A stretch of DNA of 64,000 bases from Scleromitrula shiraiana (lineage: Eukaryota > Ascomycota > Leotiomycetes > Helotiales > Sclerotiniaceae), in contig JABELC010000010.1 of assembly GCA_028455995.1 (NCBI GenBank), positions 1,013,501-1,077,500 of the forward strand, in the 5' to 3' direction. Shown here piece by piece: positions 55,726 to 64,000 of the stretch. Under the pieces are notes generated by a model that worked only from the letters and a program-made list of their open reading frames with translations, was not told where the DNA came from and ran no database searches. A program made the position numbers and the translations under genes. How positions within the stretch are numbered: the first letter of the stretch is position 1; each line of letters starts with the position of its first letter.

Positions 55726-58096
55726 ATGGCAAACGAACAAATCCATGAGCACATGCCTCAGCAAGGGAAACACAAGGAACAATTTCCTATGGTAAATTGG
55801 ATATATGATGTGTTTCTCTGGACTTTCTCAATATTGGTAGACCTATTCTTTAGAGAAGTCCATCCAAGAGGATCATGGAAAGTCCCTCGACGAGGTCCTG
55901 TTATTTTCGTAGCTGCCCCTCATGCCAACCAGGTATGTGCCAAGACTATTGAAATGATATCTCGAGCTTTATACTAATATATACTCACAGTTTGTCGATC
56001 CTCTTATTCTTATGCGCACCCTTCGTAACGAATGCCACCGCCGTGCTGCCTTCCTCATTGCCGCAAAATCTATGGATCGATTTATTGTAGGATGGTTTGC
56101 TAGAAAAGTTGGCGCAGTGCCTGTTGGACGAGCTCTCGATATGGTCAAGCCTGGTTCCGGGACTGTATACCTTCCTGATCCTGTTAATGATCCACTCCTT
56201 ATACGCGGAATCGGCACAAAGTTCGACAGTGCAGAAGTACAGATTGGTGGATTATTGGTTTTGCCAACAATCGATGGAACAGCTGCCAACTCAGAAGTCG
56301 CAGAGGTTATTAGTGCGGAGGAATTAAGACTGAAGAAGCCATTAAAGGGTCGAAATGCCATGATACAATTGACTGGACGTGACGATGTTGACGAGAATGG
56401 AAAGCTTTCGGACCAATCAGTAAAAGGCACCAAGGAGAATTTCCAAGGATCAAAGTACAAGACAGCACCAAAGGTCGACCAGACACAAGTTTATGATGCT
56501 GTTTTTGACCGCCTCAGTCACGGTGGAGCTGTAGGAATATTTCCAGAAGGTGGTAGTCATGACAGGACCGAGTTACTCCCATTAAAAGCTGGTGTGGCTA
56601 TTATGGCTCTTGGATCCCTAGCTGTCAATCCTGATAGTGGACTTAAAATTGTACCATGTGGCATGAACTACTTCCATGCCCATAAATTCCGTTCAAGAGC
56701 CGTGATTGAGTTCGGTAACCCTATCGAAGTCCCAAGAGAGTTCGTTGAGCTTTACAAGAACGGGGAGCGGAGAGAGGCCGTCAGTCAATTGCTGGACCTT
56801 ATATATCAATCTTTAGTTGCCGTTACCGTCACCAGCCCAGATTATGACACTCTCATGCTTATTCAAGCTGTGCGAAGACTCTATAATCCCACTGGCAAAA
56901 AGTTGCCGCTACCAATGGTGGTAGAATTAAATCGAAGACTTGTCAAAGGATACACCCACTACAAAGACGATCCGAGGATCGTTTCGCTAAAGAAATCTGT
57001 TTTGGATTATAATAAACAACTACGTTATATGAATTTACGAGATCATCAGGTCGAGTACGCTAAATTCTCTATTCCTAAAGCCGTCTTCCTTCTCTTCTAT
57101 CGTTTAGGAAAACTTGCTGTGCTCTCTATTGGTGTCGTCCCTGGACTTGTATTGTTTGCGCCAGTTTTCGTTGCATCAAAATTGATCAGCATACGAAAAT
57201 CACGAGAGGCATTGGCCGCATCTACGGTCAAACTTCAAGGTCGAGATGTAATGGCAACATGGAAGTTACTAGTTGCTCTTGCATTCGCTCCGGTTCTATA
57301 TAACTTCTATACGTTCAGTCTCATATATTGGACATACAAGAATAGGATTCAAGGATACATGCCAGATTGGGTATCACTTTGGGCGGTCTTAATTTTTGGT
57401 TACATCTTCTTCCCAGCAATCACATTCGCTGCTCTCCGCTTTGGTGAGGTCGGAATGGACATTGCTAAATCACTCCGACCATTAATCATATCTCTCAACC
57501 CAGCATCAAGCAACGTCATCTACAAGCTTCGAGAACGCAGAGCCCAACTCAGCGCTCAAGTTACCGAAGTTATCAATACCCTTGGTCCAGAACTCTTCCC
57601 AGACTTCGATGCCTCCCGAATAGTCGCGGATCCCTTTAGTCGCGATGGTGCTAAAACTCCCACTTCACCTAGCCAGGATAGCTTGCGTCGTAGAGGTAGC
57701 GATCAATCCGGTGTCTCGGAAATGGACTCGCCACCCATGGCCCGCCGAAGCAATACAGCTGGTGCATCTATCGGAGGTGGCTCAGGTATGAACGGTCATC
57801 TACCACGCAACGAATCATTTGGCAATCTAGGCAACATTGCCCTCTTTGCCACACAACCTCCCTCTCGAAGCAGAAGTCGCAGTAGCAGTAGCGGCGGCGC
57901 TGTAGGATCGGCGGGGTTCCCATTGAAGGGGTTTAGTTCGCTAGATTCAAAAGCTAGTTTCGATGAGGTTAGTATGAAGATTCGCGGTGCGATGAAGGAG
58001 AGGGGTCAGATGAGACGGAGACAGAGTGAGGTTGTTAGGGGCGAGGAGGATGTTGCTTATAGTAGCGGGGAGGAGGATGAGAGGAAAAATGTTTAG
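55726..58096 (+). CDS. Glycerol-3-phosphate O-acyltransferase (Sct1/Gpt2 type)
   Basis: Two exons (55726..55932, 55991..58096; 58-nt intron GTATGT..ACAG) give 770 aa. Acyltransferase motif I, APHANQ|FVDP, spans the intron and contains the catalytic His and Asp. Motif III is IFPEGGSHDR, and VGAVPVGRALDMVKPG lies between. A long insertion separates the blocks (residues about 120-220), as in yeast Sct1 and Gpt2. Hydrophobic segments near the N-terminus and at about 425-540 anchor the enzyme in the ER. The Ser-rich C-terminus (SRSRSRSSSSGG, RRRGSDQSG) is a likely phosphoregion. The enzyme makes lysophosphatidate (and acyl-DHAP), the first step of phospholipid and triacylglycerol synthesis. The start ATG has an A at -3. 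Confidence 0.95.
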
Positions 58097-60365
58097 GATA
58101 GGAGAGGAGAGGAAATGAATGGAGTGGAATGTATTATGTTGACTTGCTTGTTTGCTAGTTGGTCTCACTTTCTATAATTATTGTCATAGGTATAGGCTAG
58201 GCATAGGAATAGGCATAGGCATAGGCATAGGCACGGATGGCGGGCGGATGAAGTGATTTGCGTGCGAATGGGGTATGGCAAGGTAGGGCAGGACAGGGCG
58301 TTTCAGGAATACCACAGTGATCTGTTTACGTTTTCTGGGCAACCAGAAATCAATAGAATCAAGAATCAAAGTGCAAATTAAAATTCTATATTAATACATA
58401 ATTTTACTTGTATATGGTAGTTGAATTGTGCTCTTCTTTGCTTTCACGTTATCATTGTATGTATGTATGTATGTATGTATATATATATGCATATACAATG
58501 AAAAATAGATAAACAAATAGCATTATCATTCATAGCATTAACATATAAACCCCTATCTATACTATCTATCATACTACGTATAATCACTTCCAATACCACA
58601 TCTATCATGGACCTATTAGTAGGCAAGTAGATATATACAGGTAGAGCGGTAATTACCACACTCCTCACATTCGCTCATATGCACTACTATATCTCTACTA
58701 GTAGAAAAAAAAAGAAGAAAAGAAAAGAAGAAGAAGAGAAAAGAAAAGAAAACCAAATGAGTGGATTATTCTTATAATATTCCTGTATCTAGAATATCCA
58801 AATATGCAGAAAATATTAAAGAGAAGAAGAAGAAAAGAAAAAAAGAAAAAAGAAAACTATATATTAGTAGCCTGAGAGTGTATTCTTAAGATGTACTTGA
58901 CTTGCTTATTTATTTATTTATTTATCTGTATACACACCACAAATCCCATCCCACACCACACCACACCACACACCACCCACCAACCCAATTAAATAAATAA
59001 ATAAATAAATAAATCCGAGTCCCCCAGCAAAAGCATACATATCCCACGAGAAGAGATCAATATTTATACTTATACTTCCTTCCTTCCTTACTTCCTTCCT
59101 TCCTTCCTTCCTTTCTTTCCTCCTTTCTTTACCAGGACACCACTACTGTATAAATATCGGTATTTATGGTAATTATGGTAATTATGATAATGTGATTTAA
59201 CTATCATAGTAGTATAGTATATAGTATATAGCATGATAAAGAAAAGAAAGAAGAAGGAAGGGAGGAAGGAAGGAAAGAAGGATTTTCTGGCCCTTGAACT
59301 CACTCACTCACTCACTCACTCACGCGCGCACGCACGCGCTGGGATTGGGATTTGGAGGGATTGTGGAGGGATTGTGGATGGGGATGCTGGATGGGGATGG
59401 GTATGCTGGATATGATATTATATGATATGAGTATTCAAGATATAGAGAAGTGAGAAGCAGAAGAAGAAAGAAGAGGATAGGAAAGTATAGGATAGGATAG
59501 GACTCGTATGACTGGTATGACTCGTATGACTCGGAGAAACTTGAAAAGGGGGAGAAAAATAGTAATATAATTAATTGATGAAGTTAGATGTTATAAGTTA
59601 TAAGTTCATTGATTTTAAGTATAACATAATATAATATAATATAATAAAACATAATATCCATTACAACATTAAAGGCCAAGAGCAAAAGTATCTATATATA
59701 TGGTAGATAGAGAGGAGAATAGAGATAGATATGTAAATACAGAAGAATACAAGAGAGGAGAAGAGAGGAGAGGAGAGAAGAAGCCAACACATATACCTCC
59801 ACATACACATATACATACACATACACATTCACAAAAAGATAAAAATAAAAAGGAGAACAGTGACGTAAATAAGTAAATTCAAATAACCATAATATAAGAA
59901 GTCCCTAAATACCTAACTCGTCCAAGTAAAAAAAAAAAAAAAAAAAAAAGAAAAGAAACAAAAACACTGGCACCCCCAAAAAGTAAAATCAAGTAAAGTA
60001 ATGTAAAGTAAGAAGATGAGAATAATCCATATCATGCATGTCATGTCATGTAATGTAAGTAATCAATCAATCGAAGTTATACCATGCTGTACCATGCCAT
60101 GCCATGCCATGTTAAACCCCCAATTCAACCCATTCAACCCATTCAACCCGTCCGTCCCATCATGCTGGTAATAAAATATGAGGATTATTACTTTACTCCT
60201 TGCTTCCTTCCTTTCTCGCTTGCTAGATTCCTTCCCATCCAGAAAATACAAACATCATTTTTTTTTGGTATGAACTCCCCATCACCATCCACCACCATCA
60301 TTCTCTCCCATTCTCCATCTCCCCTCCCCTCTCCTTCAAATAAGGCGCCCACCAACATCCCCACT
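58097..60365. repeat. Dense microsatellite cluster between convergent genes
   Basis: 2.27 kb between the stops of the acyltransferase (+) and GDP-mannose pyrophosphorylase (-), with many simple repeats. They include AGGCAT (58,195-58,232), GTAT/TA (58,458-58,490), AAGA-rich (58,706-58,752 and 58,820-58,856), TTTA (58,907-58,926), CACAC (58,948-58,978), AATA (58,990-59,012), CTTC (59,076-59,126), GGAA-rich purines (59,245-59,283), ACTC plus alternating CG/CA (59,299-59,338), AGGAT (59,484-59,500), ATAAT (59,625-59,645), A22 (59,928-59,949) and CCATG (60,092-60,110). No coding sequence is accepted. Confidence 0.8.
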
Positions 60366-61747
60366 TTACATGATAATAGCCGGAACATCAACATTAGCCT
60401 TGATGCTCTTATGTGGAAGAATACTTCCACCATTAACATAAATCTCATCACCAATCGTAACATCATCACCTAGCACGCTAACATTTTCCAAACGAGCCCA
60501 CTTGCCCACCGTAGAATTCCATCCTACAATTGTGCTCTTAACCCAAGCGTGATCCTTAACTTTGCATCCCTCGAGGAGTACGCATCGTTGTAGACGGACA
60601 CCATCGCCAACTACGACATTGGGTCCAATGGTTACGTTGGGTCCAATTCGACAATTCTTGCCGATTTTGGCAGATGGGTCAATCAAGACGTTACCACCGT
60701 GAACGTATGGGGTATTTGGTGGTGTGAGAAGTTTGGATCCTTTCTTGGTAAGGGAGGATAAGTAAAGACAGGTTCCGGTTAAGAAATCCTTTGGTTGTCC
60801 AACATCCATCCAAAATCCTTCCAAATCAAATGAATGCAATTGACCATCTGCGCAAATAGCAGGGAAAGTCTCTTGTTCAATAGATGTAGGTCGGAGCTCG
60901 ATACGCTTAAGAACACTTGGGTTCAAGATATAAATACCAGCATTGATACGATTTCCGACAAACTCGACAGGTTTCTCGACGAATCGATCGATTCTGGATG
61001 CGTGATTTGGTTTGTGTACAACGACACCATATTTTGATGGTTCCTCAACCTTGGTAACGACAATGGTACCTTCTTCACCGTGATTTTTATGGAAAGCAGC
61101 AAGATCGGCAAAAGGATATTCGCAGATGACATCTGAATTGAGAACGAAGAAAGGAGCATCATCTTTTCCGAGAATATCTTCTGCGAGTTTAAGAGGACCA
61201 GCTGTACCTAATGGTTCATTTTCGATTGAGAATGTGATCTTAACGTTGAATCTTTCTTCGTACTATATGATGTGCCTTGCATTAACGTTTCTGTTGTGTA
61301 ACCCTCGTAATTAAATTTCTTGGGTAGTAATTTCAAAAAGGAAAAAAAAAATCAAAATCATACCTCAGCCAAATACTTTTCCATAACCTCTGGACGGTAA
61401 TTTACAGCCAATACAATATCTGTAACTCCTGCCTCTGCCAAGGCCTCAACCTGATGTAAAATCATTCGTTTGTTACCAAACTCAACCAAAGGTTTAGGAA
61501 GAGTCAGGGTCTATATTAAATCGTTAGTCGTCGGGAATCATATTTTGGGAATTTGGGAGAATCTGCGAAAAAGTCGAATATAGATTTCGAGAATCGTATG
61601 ATGAGAATTGGAATAAAACGTACGAGAGGACGAAGACGGGTGCCAAAGCCACCGACAAGAATGAGTGCTATTGAGAAAAGACGTTAGAGATACAGGTTAA
61701 TGAGATCTGGCGCGATTTACCCCAAGAATCATGAACTTACCCTTCAT
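60366..61747 (-). CDS. mpg1: Mannose-1-phosphate guanylyltransferase (GDP-mannose pyrophosphorylase)
   Basis: Four exons (61747..61741, 61667..61624, 61510..61364, 61262..60366) give 364 aa, the usual fungal length. Exon 1 is 7 nt (ATGAAGG). Splicing yields MKALILVGGFGTRLRPL, the nucleotidyl-transferase signature, then TLTLPKPLVEFGNKRMILHQ, VLNSDVICEYPF, FVEKPVEFVGNRINAGIYI and FWMDVGQPKDF. The C-terminal left-handed beta-helix has hexapeptide repeats (SAKIGKNCRIGPNVTIGPNV, VGDGVRLQRCVLLEG). The enzyme converts mannose-1-phosphate and GTP to GDP-mannose in the cytosol, the donor for N-, O- and GPI-glycosylation and mannan. It is normally essential (yeast PSA1/VIG9). Confidence 0.97.
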
Positions 61748-64000
61748 TTTGAAAGTTTGTGATTTATTTATTTTTTAACAAAGGTAAAGATTAATATGAA
61801 GATGTATGTATTTCCAAATCTACGTTGCAATCAAGTAGAATGGAAAGAAGAAGAATAAATAGATGAATCTTTTTGATAATTTGAAAAGTTGTATTTTGGG
61901 GGGGAGAGAAGGATGTTGAGAGCAACCGTATGATAGTCTGGAGGAAGGTAGGTAGGTAGGTAGGTAGTGAATGAATGAATGGGGTTTGTCCTTGCAACTT
62001 GTTAGTAAAGTTGGGGGAGTATGTATAGCTTGTGAGTAGCTGGGAAGAGTCCGTAGTACGAAAAAGTCCAACAGTGGTATTTCAATTCGTTAATAATTAT
62101 TAAAAGGAAAAAAGATATTCTAAGAAATAAAATTGAATTGAGTTGAATTGAATTGAATTGAATAGAATAGAGAGAAGATTGTCAACGAGTGTATAATGTC
62201 AATATTCTATGATTTTATGTATTGAATAGATGATGATGATGTTGATGATGATGAATGAAGAAGAAGAATACTAGTAGAACTAATAAAATAAATAAAAAGG
62301 AAGAAATCTCGAAATCAAATTAACTTAAAATTCAGGATGATTTGTGGTTCAATATTATAATAATAATAAAAATAATATCATCATATTTTTTCCCTTTCTA
62401 TTAAACCCTACCTACTCAAGAAGGCCACATTGTACTTTTATAGATGTACTTGAAAGTTTATTTCTGGATCTTCCCCTCAAAATATAAAGAATTGAACAAA
62501 TCTAATAATAGTTTAAAAATTTATTAAGAAATCTTGCCCAGCTTTATAAGTTATTAGTTTGCTTTTATATATACTAATAATTGAACTTTCTTTTTTCTTT
62601 TCTACCTTTCTTTTTATTTAATTATATCTCATCATTCATAGTCACTCCTCTCTCTCTAATAAATCTTCTTTCTCTCTCCTATTCCTATTCCATCTTTTCA
62701 TCACAATACACTCAATACACTCTCTTACTCTATTAGGAATTTAAGATCCATCACCAAGCCATTAAATTATCATCGCAGTCGAAAAAAAAAATAAAAAAAA
62801 ATAAAAAAAAAATAGGGGGAATCAACGGGAAATAATAAGTGGTTCCCAAGGCGAAATAAAGGGGGAAAACCATTAGAACTTTAACTTACTACAATCAATC
62901 ACTCATCTTGAAGAGTTTTATAGTATAATAAGTAAGGATTATAATATCATGTAATTGACTAGAATTGAAATATCTAATAGAAATTCATTGAAAGAACACG
63001 TTTTGAGATTCTTTGGTTTGTAATTGATTGATAGATAGATTTTTAAAGGAAATAAAATATAATATAATATAATATAATATAATATCATGAATAATGAATA
63101 TAGATGTGAAGATCATATTGTTGAATTGGATGGATCATCTTGGGAAGAATCTCATCATTTTAGATCGTTTGCTTATGATTTCTTGGATTCCCTATAATAT
63201 GATATGATATGATATGATATAATATAATATGATATGTATCCAATTGATATTCACACTCAACATCATTAATAGATAAACCTTAAAATTCTTCAGATCGACA
63301 ACATACAATACAATATCTATCTACCCTACTGATTAATTACTTCCGTACATAGCATACATAACAGAGCTACTTGGCAACTATTGAATATCAAAACATCAAA
63401 GAAAAAAAAAGATCTTGTGACAAGTCAGTCCCTCATACATTTCCAAGAATATACTTTATATATCCCATCTGATGATCTATTTACGTACTATAAAAACCTA
63501 ACCCTCCCGCAGTCAAAAGACCCCCACGCAAATAGTCCATGTATTGAAGAAATGGTATGTTTATTCACCATATATACTATACTAACCACACTATCATAAA
63601 GTCAGCAGATCCCTTTCCAAGTAAGATCCCTTTCTAAGATCCCTTTCTAACTTGAAGATCCCTTTCCAAGATTCTAAAAGTAAATAAATATAAACCTAGG
63701 ATAGATTCTTCCTTCTCACACCACACTTTACTTACTTTCTTCCTTCCTTCCTACAATCCAGTATTAACATACAATATCCAACCTCGTATCCCACATGTAA
63801 TTCCAAACAATGAATCCCTATTGTACGACAAAATACGAAGAATCGATCTTTTCTCTCCAGTCCCAATTCGATATCGAAAAAATCAAAAATCAAAAATCCT
63901 CTAAATAAAATTTTTATAATCGACTCTAATATGCGTCTATGTTAATTATGTTGTCTTTGGTTTGGATTCGTATTGTATTGTTTATAATATATTTTATTAT
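61748..64000. other. AT-rich upstream region of the GDP-mannose gene with simple repeats
   Basis: 2.25 kb to the window edge without a supportable gene. Repeats include GTAG (61,948-61,967), TTGAA (62,137-62,163), GATGAT (62,228-62,254), AAAAAAAT units (62,780-62,813), ATAAT (63,056-63,085), GATAT (63,194-63,233) and four imperfect copies of an AGATCCCTTTC(C/T)AAG-like unit (63,606-63,672). The 72-codon ORF at 63381 has no motif. Confidence 0.5.

Noticed and set aside
59088..59415. Lys/Arg/Glu- and Phe/Leu-rich ORFs
   Set aside because: They are translations of the inverted CTTC/GGAA microsatellites.

Overview
The window is fungal nuclear DNA. Most genes are split by short introns (about 47-140 nt) with GT..AG ends and CTAAC/CTGAC-like branch sites. 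The DNA is AT-rich with abundant microsatellites, and the gene set is that of a filamentous ascomycete. The Erg27 gene numbers residue for residue like the Botrytis cinerea fenhexamid target at several positions I remember (T63, L195, A210, P238, V309, V365). I infer a Leotiomycete of the Sclerotiniaceae (Botrytis/Sclerotinia type), probably not B. cinerea itself.

Layout. 0-13.7 kb is an accessory block resembling a secondary-metabolite tailoring cluster with no backbone synthase in view. It holds an AflR-type regulatory domain lacking a zinc cluster (-), a secreted BBE-type FAD oxidase (+), an FSH-family serine hydrolase (-), a cytochrome P450 (-), a second FSH hydrolase (+), a 12-TM MFS transporter (-) and a DHA2-type MFS transporter (+). 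A double-hairpin element sits between the second hydrolase and the first transporter. 13.7-21 kb is gene-poor and decaying: a Thr/Ser-rich GPI-like surface protein, a ribokinase pseudogene with three independent lesions, and two small membrane-protein loci, one with a frame break. 21.1-22.7 kb encodes a secreted pectinesterase.

From 23 kb the content is conserved housekeeping: a DNAJC9-like J-protein, telomere protein Stn1, vacuolar Ca2+/H+ exchanger, secreted GH81 beta-1,3-glucanase, Utp14 divergent from mitoribosomal mL41, an archaemetzincin, a Pcl-type (Pho85) cyclin, Erg27 divergent from glycerol-3-phosphate acyltransferase, and GDP-mannose pyrophosphorylase. A 7.6-kb stretch (45.3-52.9 kb) between the cyclin and Erg27 has no gene I can support.

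Gene models were rebuilt by hand from splice sites and reading-frame continuity. Several contain exons too short to appear as ORFs: 7-nt first exons in the Ca2+ exchanger and GDP-mannose pyrophosphorylase, an 11-nt internal exon in the DHA2 transporter, and a 20-nt last exon in the glucanase. No tRNA, rRNA, CRISPR array or intact transposon was seen.
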